From Saccharopolyspora erythraea (GTDB lineage Bacteria; Actinomycetota; Actinomycetes; Mycobacteriales; Pseudonocardiaceae), in contig NZ_CP054839.1 in assembly GCF_018141105.1 (NCBI RefSeq), forward strand, positions 2,604,001 to 2,668,000: a stretch of 64,000 nt of DNA, read 5' to 3'. The translations under genes and the position numbers were made by a program. Of the stretch, positions 1 through 8,250 are shown piece by piece (position 1 is the stretch's first letter; every line of letters begins with the position of its first letter). The notes beneath the pieces are model-generated. The model saw nothing but the letters and a program-made list of their open reading frames with translations. It was not told where the DNA came from and ran no database searches.

Positions 1-53
1 ACGGAACCTCGGAAAACTGCCTGGAGTTTCCGTGCGTGACCTGATCGTTACAA

Positions 54-1544
54 CTAATCCCAGATCAGCGGGTCATCCGTTCCGAGTTCGAGCAACCATT
101 CTGGGCCGCGAAGGTCGAAGCGCAGCCGATCGCGCCAGTTCTTCGCGCCCCGACTCTTCGCCGGGCCGACCTCGACTCGCGCGCCGCAGTCGAGTAGGAG
201 CTCTCGCTTTCGCTGGTTCGACGCGACGGCCCATTCCGCTGCGAAGGTCAACCCCGTGTCGGACCACTCCGTAGCGGTCTCCTGAGACGCCAGCGCGAGC
301 AACTCCTCCCGCCGGTCCTCCAGCTTCGAGTACGCCGCGCGGAACTCCGACGTTCCCCGCGGACCCCGGAACAGGCCGGCCGCCCGGTCCTCTCGAAGCT
401 CCCGGAGCGACATCTCGATGTCTGCGAGCTCCCCGGAGCGGTCGACCGCGGGCGTGTCGGTCCGGACCCGGATCGGAAGGCGCCCCACCGCCGCGAGGAA
501 CTTCTCCTCGACGAACTCTTCGAGGCGGGCCGACCGCATGCCGGCGCTGACCGTGCATCGAGGTCCGTAGCCCGCCCGGTAGCCCGCGCACCGGTACATG
601 CTCGCGTCGTACTTCTTGTTCTTCGCCGGCGTGGCGTACATCTTTCGACCGCACACACAGAACGCGACGTCGAGGAGGAAACCGGCGGACCCAACCGCGC
701 GGTACGGGGCGCGGGTTTCCTGACGGGTGTCGAGCTCACGTTGAAGCAGCGTCCACGTCTCGCCGTCCACCAACGGCGGGCCGTACACCACGGGGACCCC
801 TTCTGAGTCTCGTACAAGGCGTCCGTCGTGCTCTGCGAGACCGCGGAGAGACGGCCGGCGCAGCATCCGGCGTAGTTGTCCGTGAGTCCAACCGGAGCCG
901 ACCTTACCCGAGGGGGCGGGGACTCGGCGGTCGTTCAGGTCCCGCGCGATGTCGACGAGCGATTCCCGGGCCAGCACGCGGCCCACGATCTCGACGACAA
1001 CAGGCTCCTCCGCCTCGTTCAGGGCGAGCTGCTTACCGCCTTCGGGGCGGCCCACGACACGGTGCCCATACGGCGCTTTGGAGCCGCCCCAACGGCCCGC
1101 CTGCCGGAGGTACTTCCGGGCCGCGGATACGCGCTCTTGGATGTTCGTTCGCTCAACCTCAGCGAAGATCGAGGCGAGCTGAATCCAGACTCGCCCCATC
1201 TGGGTGGCCGTGTCGAGGTTGTCGTCTACCGCGACGATTCGCTTTCCGTTCTCCTGCGCCCATCCGAGGAGGTCGAGGGTGTCGCGCGCGGAGCGGGACA
1301 GGCGGTCGAGCTTCCACGCGACCAAGACATCCCACTCGCCGGCGCGGCGGGTGAGCCAGGGTCCGAGGTCGTCGCGCTCGAACGGTGAGACGGAGCCGGA
1401 CACGTCGAGGTCAACTGCCACATCGACCACGCGGCCATCGTTGCCGGACGCCCACCACTCGACGCGCTCTCGTTGGCGCTCGGGGCTGGTCGATTGGTCG
1501 GTGAGGCGGGACAGACGGACGGCTCCCAGGACGCGCAAGGTCAT
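54..1544 (-). CDS. Large serine recombinase (integrase) of an integrated element
   Basis: A 496-residue site-specific integrase of the large serine recombinase family. The N-terminal resolvase domain has the nucleophile Ser12 in VRLSR, followed by SPERQ and the conserved WKLDRLSRS. A recombinase domain follows (GGSKAPYG region). Next is a zinc ribbon with Cys pairs (CVCGRKMY ... YRCAG ... GPRC) and a charged helical tail. The length is close to phage-type serine integrases of about 500 residues. I chose the ATG at 1544 because it begins the resolvase fold; the frame stays open upstream to 1928, but that part is antisense to the amidase. The gene points away from the broken amidase and starts within its last codons, as expected for an integrase next to an attachment site. 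The element must extend left beyond the window. Confidence 0.93.
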   Translation of the reverse strand: MTLRVLGAVRLSRLTDQSTSPERQRERVEWWASGNDGRVVDVAVDLDVSGSVSPFERDDLGPWLTRRAGEWDVLVAWKLDRLSRSARDTLDLLGWAQENGKRIVAVDDNLDTATQMGRVWIQLASIFAEVERTNIQERVSAARKYLRQAGRWGGSKAPYGHRVVGRPEGGKQLALNEAEEPVVVEIVGRVLARESLVDIARDLNDRRVPAPSGKVGSGWTHGQLRRMLRRPSLRGLAEHDGRLVRDSEGVPVVYGPPLVDGETWTLLQRELDTRQETRAPYRAVGSAGFLLDVAFCVCGRKMYATPAKNKKYDASMYRCAGYRAGYGPRCTVSAGMRSARLEEFVEEKFLAAVGRLPIRVRTDTPAVDRSGELADIEMSLRELREDRAAGLFRGPRGTSEFRAAYSKLEDRREELLALASQETATEWSDTGLTFAAEWAVASNQRKRELLLDCGARVEVGPAKSRGAKNWRDRLRFDLRGPEWLLELGTDDPLIWD

Positions 1545-2182
1545 TCCCGCAGCGTAGCGCGTTGTGGTTCGGCGGCAAACCGCTTGCGCAACGACCCCAT
1601 GAAATCGCTGCCGTCGGCGACCGGCAGCATCCGCAGCGACAGGGCCGCCGCGGCACCGCCGCTGCTGCCGCCCGCGGACCGGGACGGGTCGAACGGGTTG
1701 ACCGTGGTGCCGAAGACGCGGTTGAAGGTGTGCGAACCCAGGCCGAACTCGGGAACGTTGGTCTTGCCGATCACGATGGCACCCGCGTCGCGCATCCTGC
1801 GCACGGCGATCTCGTCGTCGGCGGCGGTCTGCCCGGCCAGGATCGGAGAACCCTTGCTGGTGGGGAACCCCTCGGCGTCGGCGAGGTCCTTCACCGCGAT
1901 CGGGAAGCCGTGCATCCAGCCCTTGCACTCGCCGCGCGCCAGCTCCTCGTCCCGCTGCTTGGCCTGCTCGAGCAGCGTCTCGTCGTCGGCGCGCGACACG
2001 ATCGCGTTCACCAGCGGGTTGAAGCGGTCGATGTGGTCCAGGTAGGTCCGCATGACCTCGACGCAGGAGACCTCGCGGCGGCGGAGCAGCCAGGACAGCT
2101 CGACGGCGTCCAGCAGCACCAGGTCAGAGATGCGGGAGGAGGGCAGGCCTGCCCCGGGTGCGATGCCCACGTTGGCCCACAT
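1541..2182 (-). pseudogene. Amidase-signature hydrolase, 3' half removed by element integration
   Basis: This is the N-terminal part of an amidase-signature enzyme (amide hydrolysis by a Ser-cisSer-Lys triad). Visible are the catalytic Lys region (FPIAVKDLAD) and the serine signature GGSSGGAAAAL, so all catalytic residues remain. The product ends at 213 residues against about 450-480 for the family. The last residues after GSLR do not continue the family sequence, and the stop (TGA at 1543-1541) overlaps the integrase ATG. The start used is the ATG at 2182; a GTG at 2170 is possible. I read it as a gene interrupted by integration, probably non-functional while the element is integrated. Confidence 0.85.
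1570..1591. other. Probable attachment-site junction of the element with the amidase gene
   Basis: Amidase family similarity stops within the DGSDFMGSLR segment. After that the frame runs about ten unrelated residues to a stop that overlaps the integrase start. The sequence at the break contains the palindrome TTGCGCAA (1584-1591). I infer that this is attL or attR of the element. The exact core cannot be fixed without the other end, which should lie to the left outside the window and carry the amidase 3' half. Confidence 0.6.
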
Positions 2183-2309
2183 TGGACCCGCCGACCACGG
2201 GCGTCAACCGGCATTCGGGGAGTGCGCGCGGTCGCGGTCCGTGATCAGCCCCCGCATCTCGGCGGTGTCGCGGGCGGAGGCTGTCGGCTTCCGTGAACGG
2301 TGGCCGAGG

Positions 2310-3134
2310 TCACGACCTCAGGAAGGCCAGCAGATCGGCGTTGATCGTGTCCGCGTGCGTGGTCGGCATGCCATGCGGGAAGCCTTCGTAGGTCTTCAAC
2401 GTCCCGTTCTGCAGGAGCTTCGCCGACAGCGGCGCGGAGTCGGCGTAGGGAACGATCTGGTCGTCATCGCCGTGCATGACCAGGACGGGCACGGTGATCT
2501 TCTTCAGGTCTTCGGTGAAGTCGGTCTGCGAGAAGGCGACGATGCCGTCGTAGTGCGCCTTCGCGCCGCCCATCATGCTCTGGCGCCACCAGTTCTGGAT
2601 GATGGCCTCCGAGGACTCCACTCCCGGCCGGTTGAAGCCGTAGAAGGGTCCCGAGGGCAGTTCGCGGTAGAACTTCGAGCGGTTGGCCGCGAGTTGCGTC
2701 TGGAACCCGTCGAAGACCTCTTTGGGAAGACCGCCCGGGTTGGCCTCGGTCTTGACCATCAGCGGCGGTACCGCGCTGATGATCGCGGCCTTGGCCACCC
2801 GGCTCGCACCATGCCGGCCCAGGTAGCGCACGACTTCGCCGCCGCCGGTCGAATGCCCCACGTGGACGGCGTCGGTCAGGTCCAGGTGCGCCGTCAACGC
2901 CGCGAGGTCGTCGGCGTAGTGGTCCATGTCGTGGCCTTCGCCCACCTGGCTGGACCGCCCGTGGCCGCGCCGGTCATGTGCGATGACCCGGTAGCCCTGC
3001 TGCACGAAGAACAACAACTGGGCGTCCCAGTCGTCGGATGAGAGCGGCCAGCCGTGGCTGAACACGATCGGCTGACCGGAGCCCCAGTCCTTGTAGTAGA
3101 TCTTCGTGCCGTCGTTGCTGGTGATGGTGCCCAT
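2310..3134 (-). CDS. Alpha/beta hydrolase, non-haem chloroperoxidase/esterase type
   Basis: A 274-residue alpha/beta-fold hydrolase of the cofactor-free haloperoxidase/esterase group. The nucleophile elbow is GHSTGG with Ser95, the acid lies in HGDDDQIVP (about Asp225), and the base His is in the GFPHGMP segment. The oxyanion-hole HGWP motif is at 27-30. The ATG at 3134 is preceded by GGAGG seven bases upstream and begins the family's usual N-terminus ([10 protein letters not shown]); the longer open frame is not needed. Members act in the cytosol on esters or make peracids in vitro, and the natural substrate is unknown. It stands alone, divergent from the small HTH gene. Confidence 0.9.
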   Translation of the reverse strand: MGTITSNDGTKIYYKDWGSGQPIVFSHGWPLSSDDWDAQLLFFVQQGYRVIAHDRRGHGRSSQVGEGHDMDHYADDLAALTAHLDLTDAVHVGHSTGGGEVVRYLGRHGASRVAKAAIISAVPPLMVKTEANPGGLPKEVFDGFQTQLAANRSKFYRELPSGPFYGFNRPGVESSEAIIQNWWRQSMMGGAKAHYDGIVAFSQTDFTEDLKKITVPVLVMHGDDDQIVPYADSAPLSAKLLQNGTLKTYEGFPHGMPTTHADTINADLLAFLRS

Positions 3135-3444
3135 GCGACGCCTCCTTCGATGCCGGCGGAAGGAGGCTCGGGGAGCTGCGGACGGACACTGCCGAACTCG
3201 CACGCCTCTCCTCCCGTGCACGTCCTCGGCCTGACCTCGACACCACCCCACGCTTCACGCCGGCCAGCCGGTTCCACAGGGGACTACGTCACCCACCCGC
3301 TTCCGGCCCGGCCCCGGTGGAATCGGGCCTGCATGGGCGCGATGCCCGCACGAGCGCACCGGTCATCCGATGGCGTCCACCGGCATCAGGGGAAGGTGTG
3401 CGGGATAGGGTTGGACGCCACCCGGAACATGGAGAGATGTCGAG
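3135..3444. other. Divergent intergenic region
   Basis: About 310 bases between the hydrolase start (minus strand) and the HTH gene start (plus strand). It must hold both promoters. I see no convincing open frame, repeat or structured RNA in it. Confidence 0.5.
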
Positions 3445-3714
3445 GTGCAACGCACGACTGGACATGGTGATCAGCTCGGCTCGGCAGCGGATGCGGGCGG
3501 TTCCGGCGAACATCCCCACGACACCGAGGACCTGGTGCGGCTCGTGTCCCTCGCCCGCCGTGAGCAGGGCTGGATGCAGGCGGACCTCGCCGCGGCGGCC
3601 GGGGTGCCGGAGTCCGACGTCGCAAGTTTCGAAGCGGGCGAGGTCGTACCCGCGAAGCGGGTGGCCTTCCGCTACCTCGAAGCGATGGGGCGGGTCGAGC
3701 CCGGGGTCTTCTGA
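3445..3714 (+). CDS. Small XRE-family helix-turn-helix protein
   Basis: An 89-residue protein with a GTG start, and GGAG about ten bases upstream. Residues 28-80 form a Cro/C1-type helix-turn-helix: LVSLARREQGWMQADLAAAA is followed by the recognition segment GVPESDVASFEAGEVVPA. The first 25 residues are low-complexity and probably disordered. It should bind DNA as a transcriptional regulator. It is too short for a ligand domain, and its target is not evident. It converges on the methyltransferase gene. Confidence 0.75.
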   Translation: MQRTTGHGDQLGSAADAGGSGEHPHDTEDLVRLVSLARREQGWMQADLAAAAGVPESDVASFEAGEVVPAKRVAFRYLEAMGRVEPGVF

Positions 3715-3801
3715 CCTGAGCCGGGCTTCCCGGCCGGATGTCCGGCGCTTCTCGCCGCGCATGGTTCTCGTGCGGCGGGTGAGGAGCCCGGTTCGCCCGG
3801 C

Positions 3802-4611
3802 CTACTCCGGCTTGCGGGCGAGGCCGCCGTGGACGACGCGGTAGCGGGGGACGGCCGAGGTCTGGTCGGGATCGGGGCGCCAGTCGGTGAGGTGGCTGGT
3901 GCCCGGCGGCAGCACCTCGAAGTCGCCGAAGAGGGCGTCGATCCACTTCGCGGGCCGGGCGACCAGGGGGTCGGCGGTCTCGGCGTAGAAGCGCTCCAGG
4001 GTGCCCGCGGTCGCCGGGTCGTGGTCGGCGGTGAGGTGGGTGATCGCCAGGTGGGAGTCCGGCGCCAGCGCCTTGCGGTAGGTCTCGACCAGCGCCGCAG
4101 GGGAGTCGCGGTCGGGCACGAAGTGCAGCACCGCCGACATCAGCAGCGCCACCGGGCGGTCGAAGTCGATCAGCGCCGCCGCCTCCGGCGACCGCAGCAC
4201 CGACTCCGGGTCGCGGCAGTCGGCCTCGATGATCGCCGCGCGCGGTTCGTCGTCGAGCAGCGGCCGGCTGTGGGCGACGGTCAGCGGCTCGTTGTCGACG
4301 TAGAGCACCCGGAACTCCCCGGTGCGCCTGCGGGCCACCTCGTGCACGTGGCCGATGGTGGGGATGCCCGAGCCCAGGTCGAGGAACTGGTGCACGCCGT
4401 GGGCCAGCAGGTACTCGACGGCCCGGCGGACGAACGCCCGGTTTTCCCGGTACACCTCGGTGATCCCGGGCAGCTCGGCCTCCGCGCGCTCGACGAACCG
4501 GCGCTCGACGCCGAAGTTGTGGCTGCCGCCGAGGAACGCGTCGTAGATCCGCGCGGCGCAGGGGCGGTCGATGTCCATCTTGCGGGACATCAGGCGCTGC
4601 GTGTCGACCAT
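3802..4611 (-). CDS. SAM-dependent methyltransferase, DUF574 (Methyltransf_19) family
   Basis: A 269-residue protein with the features of the actinobacterial DUF574 methyltransferase family. The N-terminal signature is RPCAARIYDAFLGGSHNF, and the SAM-binding glycine motif FLDLGSGIPT is followed by VLYVDNEP and the LLMSAVLHFVPD motif. Families of these paralogues are common in actinomycetes, and their methyl acceptors are mostly unknown. The ATG at 4611 is followed directly by the family N-terminus. It is a lone gene, with a 367-base gap to the divergent kinase gene. The fold and SAM use are secure; the substrate is not. Confidence 0.9.
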   Translation of the reverse strand: MVDTQRLMSRKMDIDRPCAARIYDAFLGGSHNFGVERRFVERAEAELPGITEVYRENRAFVRRAVEYLLAHGVHQFLDLGSGIPTIGHVHEVARRRTGEFRVLYVDNEPLTVAHSRPLLDDEPRAAIIEADCRDPESVLRSPEAAALIDFDRPVALLMSAVLHFVPDRDSPAALVETYRKALAPDSHLAITHLTADHDPATAGTLERFYAETADPLVARPAKWIDALFGDFEVLPPGTSHLTDWRPDPDQTSAVPRYRVVHGGLARKPE

Positions 4612-4979
4612 GGGGGACCCCCGGCATGCCGCTGCTCACTACTCCTCGTGTAATCGTACCGTAATCGACCCATGACAGAGTGTGTTCACCCGGTGGGACG
4701 CAGGCCGGTGGCAGGGGCCGAACCACGCGGCGGGACTCGGCGGGCGGACGCGGGCGGCGGACTCCGGTGGGACGAGCGACGACCCGACGACGGACGGAGC
4801 GGCACGGGCGAACCCGCGCGACCGGCGCCGTCGGCAGGTGGAACGAAGAGGAATCGGGGGACGACCGCGCCGCCGGCGGCCGGCCGACACCGCCGCCGAC
4901 CGGCGGCATCGGCGGGATCAGCCGCGGTGGAGGCTGGTCTACGATCCCCCGGTCGAGGGACACATGAGGGCGGGTGCTG
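4612..4979. other. Divergent intergenic region, methyltransferase / histidine kinase
   Basis: About 370 bases between divergent starts. The part near the methyltransferase is locally AT-richer (4640-4685) and the likely promoter zone. The rest is very GC-rich without a supported gene. I see no terminator-like or riboswitch-like structure. Confidence 0.4.
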
Positions 4980-6164
4980 ATGGCGAAGACGAGGCGGGCG
5001 GTCCTTTTCGACCTTGCGGTGGTCGTGCTGTTCAGCTGCCTCTACGTGCTGGCGGTCCTCGTCGAGCCCGGTCCTCCCGGCATGTCGGGGTGGTGGACGC
5101 TGCTGTTCAGCTGCCCGGCGATCTGCACGCTGATGCTGCGCAGGCGCTGGCCGTGGATCCCGCTGGTCACCACGACTTCGGCGGCCATCGTGCTCACCCT
5201 GCTCGACCTCAGCTGGGGCCCCACCAGCTTCCCGATCCTGTTCTCGGTCTACTCCGTCTGCCGCACGAGCGGACCGCTCGGCTCGACGGTCGCGGCGATG
5301 GTGGCGATGGTCTGGCCGTTCTTCTACTCGTTCCCCGCGCCGACCCTGATGGAGGGCGTGGCCAGCGTGGTCTACGCGGGGGTGGACCTGTTCATGGTGG
5401 TCGGCTGGGGCTACGCGGCCAGGGTCGGCAGCCTGCGCGCCGCCCAGCTCGAACGCACCGTCGCGCTGCTCGACCAGGCCCGCGACCAGCTCGCGGTCGA
5501 AGCCGCGGCCTCGGAGCGGGCCCGCATCGCCCGCGAGTTCCACGACATCGTCTCGCACAACCTCTCGGTGGTGGCGCTTCGCGCCGGGGTCGCCCGCGCG
5601 CTGGTCGACCGCGACCCCGGACACGCCCGCGAGACGCTGCGCGACCTGGAGGTGACCTCCAGCGCGGCGCTGAGCGAGATGCGCACGATGCTGGGCGCGC
5701 TGCGCGCCGACACCAGCGCCGGCGCCGTCACCGACGACGCCGACCTGCAGCCGATGCCGCGACTGGACAAGGTCGAGGACCTGATCGGGTCGCTGCGCGA
5801 GGCGGGCGTGTCGTGGCGGCTGGAACGCCGGGGCAGCATCCGCGAGCTGGGGTCGGGACTGGAGCTCACCGCGTTCCGCGTCGTGCAGGAGGCGGTGACC
5901 AACGTGCTCAAGCACGCCGGGCCGGGATACGCCCGGGTGCTGCTGGAATACGGCACCGCGGCGCTGCGCATCGAGATCACCAACCACGTCACCGGCGGCC
6001 GCAGGCGTGGCAACGGCGCGCGCGGGACCTCGTCCGGACACGGATTGATCGGCCTGCGCGAACGCGTCGCGCTGGTCGGCGGAACGTTCACCGCCCATCC
6101 GGTACAAGGCGGGTTCCACCTGGAAGCCGTGCTACCGTGCGCGGAAAATTCGGACCTGGTCTGA
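4980..6164 (+). CDS. NarL-type sensor histidine kinase (HisKA_3 family)
   Basis: A membrane histidine kinase of 394 residues. The N-terminal 145 residues hold about five hydrophobic segments. A short coiled linker follows, then the dimerisation/phosphoacceptor box EFHDIVSHNLS with His188, and a HATPase domain ending with GHGLIGLRERV and GGTFTAHP. It autophosphorylates and passes phosphate to the response regulator encoded 46 bases downstream. The ATG at 4980 is preferred; a GTG at 4974 in the same frame would add two residues. The signal is unknown: the sensor part is only membrane helices with almost no external loop, as in DesK-like kinases. Confidence 0.93.
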   Translation: MAKTRRAVLFDLAVVVLFSCLYVLAVLVEPGPPGMSGWWTLLFSCPAICTLMLRRRWPWIPLVTTTSAAIVLTLLDLSWGPTSFPILFSVYSVCRTSGPLGSTVAAMVAMVWPFFYSFPAPTLMEGVASVVYAGVDLFMVVGWGYAARVGSLRAAQLERTVALLDQARDQLAVEAAASERARIAREFHDIVSHNLSVVALRAGVARALVDRDPGHARETLRDLEVTSSAALSEMRTMLGALRADTSAGAVTDDADLQPMPRLDKVEDLIGSLREAGVSWRLERRGSIRELGSGLELTAFRVVQEAVTNVLKHAGPGYARVLLEYGTAALRIEITNHVTGGRRRGNGARGTSSGHGLIGLRERVALVGGTFTAHPVQGGFHLEAVLPCAENSDLV

Positions 6165-6210
6165 GTCGGAACTCCACCCGGCACCGGGCCTGATCGGAGG
6201 GGGGCCGCCG

Positions 6211-6918
6211 ATGCAGCCTTCGGACACGACGATCGTGGTCGCGGATGATCAGGCGATGATCCGCGCCGGCCTGGTGGCCCTGCTCTCGGCGGAGCCGGAC
6301 CTGCGGGTGCTGGCCGAGGCCGCCGACGGGCAGGCGGCGGTCGCCGCCGTGCAGCGCCGCAGGCCCGACGTCGTGCTGATGGACGTCCGGATGCCGGGGG
6401 TGGACGGCATCACCGCCGCCCGCGAGATCATCGACATCACCGACGGGCAGACCGCGGTGATCATGCTGACCGTCCACGACCTGGACGAGTACGTCTACGC
6501 GGCCCTGCGCGCGGGCGCGAGCGGCTTCCTGCTCAAGGACGCGCCGCCGGAGGAGCTGGTCCGCGCGGTGCACACCGTCGCCGCGGGCGACGCGCTGCTG
6601 GCGCCGCGGGTGACCAGGCGGCTGCTCCAGCGCTTCGCGTCGCTGGGTGTGCGCGACGCCGGGACCGAGCTCAGCGGCCTGACCGACCGGGAGCGCGACG
6701 TGCTGCTGGAGGTCGCCAAGGGCGGCTCCAACGCCGAGATCGCCCGCAACCTCGGGCTGGCCGAGCTGACCGTGAAGTCGCACCTCTACCACGTCATGCA
6801 GAAGCTGCACCTGAACTCCCGCACCCAGCTCGTCATCACCGCCTACGAGACGGGCCTGGTGCACCCCGGGCAGCGGGCGATGCCGCCGGTGCAGTGCCGG
6901 CGCGAGTCGGCGGGCTGA
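6211..6918 (+). CDS. NarL/FixJ-family response regulator
   Basis: A 235-residue regulator with a receiver domain (acidic pair VVADD, phosphoacceptor Asp58 in VVLMD, conserved Lys in FLLKDAPP). A LuxR-type HTH follows (LTDRERDVLLEVAKGGSNAEIA ... LTVKSHL). The ATG has a GGAGG-rich ribosome-binding site. It is the partner of the kinase immediately upstream. The target genes are not indicated; the downstream oxidoreductase starts 21 bases after the stop and may be cotranscribed. Confidence 0.95.
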   Translation: MQPSDTTIVVADDQAMIRAGLVALLSAEPDLRVLAEAADGQAAVAAVQRRRPDVVLMDVRMPGVDGITAAREIIDITDGQTAVIMLTVHDLDEYVYAALRAGASGFLLKDAPPEELVRAVHTVAAGDALLAPRVTRRLLQRFASLGVRDAGTELSGLTDRERDVLLEVAKGGSNAEIARNLGLAELTVKSHLYHVMQKLHLNSRTQLVITAYETGLVHPGQRAMPPVQCRRESAG

Positions 6919-6939
6919 CCCGGTTGATGTAATGAGGGC

Positions 6940-7995
6940 ATGAGTGCACTGAAGGTCGGCCTGATCGGCTACGGCATCGCGGGAGCCGTTTTCCACGCGC
7001 CGCTGATCGCGGCGAACCAGAACCTGCGGCTCGACGCGGTGGTGACCGCCAACCCGCAACGGCGGGCGAAGATCGAGCAGGACCACCCCGGCACGGCGGT
7101 CGTCGACGACCTCGACGCGCTGTTGGAGCGCCGGCCGGACCTCGTGGTCGTCGCCAGCCCGAACCGCACCCACTACGAGCTGACCCGGGCGCTCGTCGAC
7201 GCCGGGGTGCCGGTGGTCGTGGACAAGCCGTTCGTGCCCACCTCGAAGCAGGGGCGTGAGCTGATCGAGCACGCCGCGCGCGAGGACGTGCCGCTGACGG
7301 TGTTCCAGAACCGGCGGTGGGACAACGACCTGCTGACGGTGCGGGCGCTGATCGAGGCCGGTGAGCTGGGGCCGGTGCACCGCTTCGAGTCGCGCTTCGA
7401 GCGCTGGGTGCCCACGCCCAAGCCGGGATGGCGGGAGTCGGGCGGTGCCGAGGAGGCCGGCGGCGTGCTCTACGACCTCGGCAGCCACCTGGTCGACCAG
7501 GCGTTGCTGCTGTTCGGTCCCGTCGAGTCGGTCTACGCCCAGGTCGACCGGCGCAGGCCCGGTGTGGAGGTCGACGACGACTCGTTCATCGCGCTGACCC
7601 ACACCGGCGGGGTCCGCTCGCACCTGTGGATGAGCAAGTTCGCCGCCCAGCACGGTCCCCGGTTCCGGGTCCTGGGCGACCGCGCCGCCTACACCAAGTA
7701 CGGGCTCGACCCGCAGGAGGCCGCGATGGGCGCGGGCGGCGGCCCGGCCGACCCGGGCTGGGGCGAGGAGCCGCAGGAGCTCTGGGGTCAGCTCGGCACG
7801 GTCGGCGAGAGCCGGACGGTGCCCACCGAGCCGGGGCGGTACCAGGCGTTCTACGACGCGGTGGTGTCCGCGCTGCGCGACGGCGGCCCGCTGCCGGTTG
7901 ATCCGCGGGACTCGGTCGCCGGCATCGAGATCATCGAGGCCGCCCGCCGTTCGGCCGAGAACGGCACCGTCGAACGGCTGGTTCAGGAGGGCTGA
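6940..7995 (+). CDS. Gfo/Idh/MocA-family oxidoreductase
   Basis: A 351-residue NAD(P)-dependent sugar or inositol dehydrogenase-type protein. It has the N-terminal Rossmann motif GLIGYGIAGAVFHAPL, the family motif VDKPFVPTSKQG, and the C-terminal domain entry VLYDLGSHLVDQAL. Its closest functional comparison is the YdgJ/YhhX group by the GYGIAG-FHAP start, but the substrate cannot be read from the sequence. Its start lies 21 bases after the response regulator, so the two may share a transcript. Soluble cytosolic enzyme. Confidence 0.88.
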   Translation: MSALKVGLIGYGIAGAVFHAPLIAANQNLRLDAVVTANPQRRAKIEQDHPGTAVVDDLDALLERRPDLVVVASPNRTHYELTRALVDAGVPVVVDKPFVPTSKQGRELIEHAAREDVPLTVFQNRRWDNDLLTVRALIEAGELGPVHRFESRFERWVPTPKPGWRESGGAEEAGGVLYDLGSHLVDQALLLFGPVESVYAQVDRRRPGVEVDDDSFIALTHTGGVRSHLWMSKFAAQHGPRFRVLGDRAAYTKYGLDPQEAAMGAGGGPADPGWGEEPQELWGQLGTVGESRTVPTEPGRYQAFYDAVVSALRDGGPLPVDPRDSVAGIEIIEAARRSAENGTVERLVQEG

Positions 7996-8145
7996 ACGAC
8001 CCTGCCGCGTCAGGGCGAACAGCGGCTCGCGGGTGCGGCGCACTCCGGTTCTCCCTGTTCGAACAGGACAAATCCGGTCGGATTCCGGCATCGCCGCCTG
8101 CGCTTGAGCGCAGCCGAGCGCTACTGCGACCCCCAGGCCCGAGTT

Positions 8146-8192
8146 GCGATCCCGCGCCCGCTTCCCACGCTGAGAGGTGGGCGTGGGATCGC
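8146..8192 (+). promoter_or_regulatory. Leader with two mutually exclusive hairpins upstream of the phosphoketolase gene
   Basis: The arm GCGATCCCGCGCCC (8146-8159) pairs with GGGCGTGGGATCGC (8179-8192) over 14 pairs with one G-U. Within the loop, TCCCACGC (8163-8170) pairs perfectly with GCGTGGGA (8181-8188). The two stems share the 3' arm and cannot form together. This could be an attenuator-like switch for the operon starting at 8251, or simply the terminator of the preceding gene. No T-tract follows. Confidence 0.45.
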
Positions 8193-8250
8193 GACATGCT
8201 GGGTAACGGCGTGATGAGGAGTACGCCGACGCGGCTTGAGGAGTTCGCCG

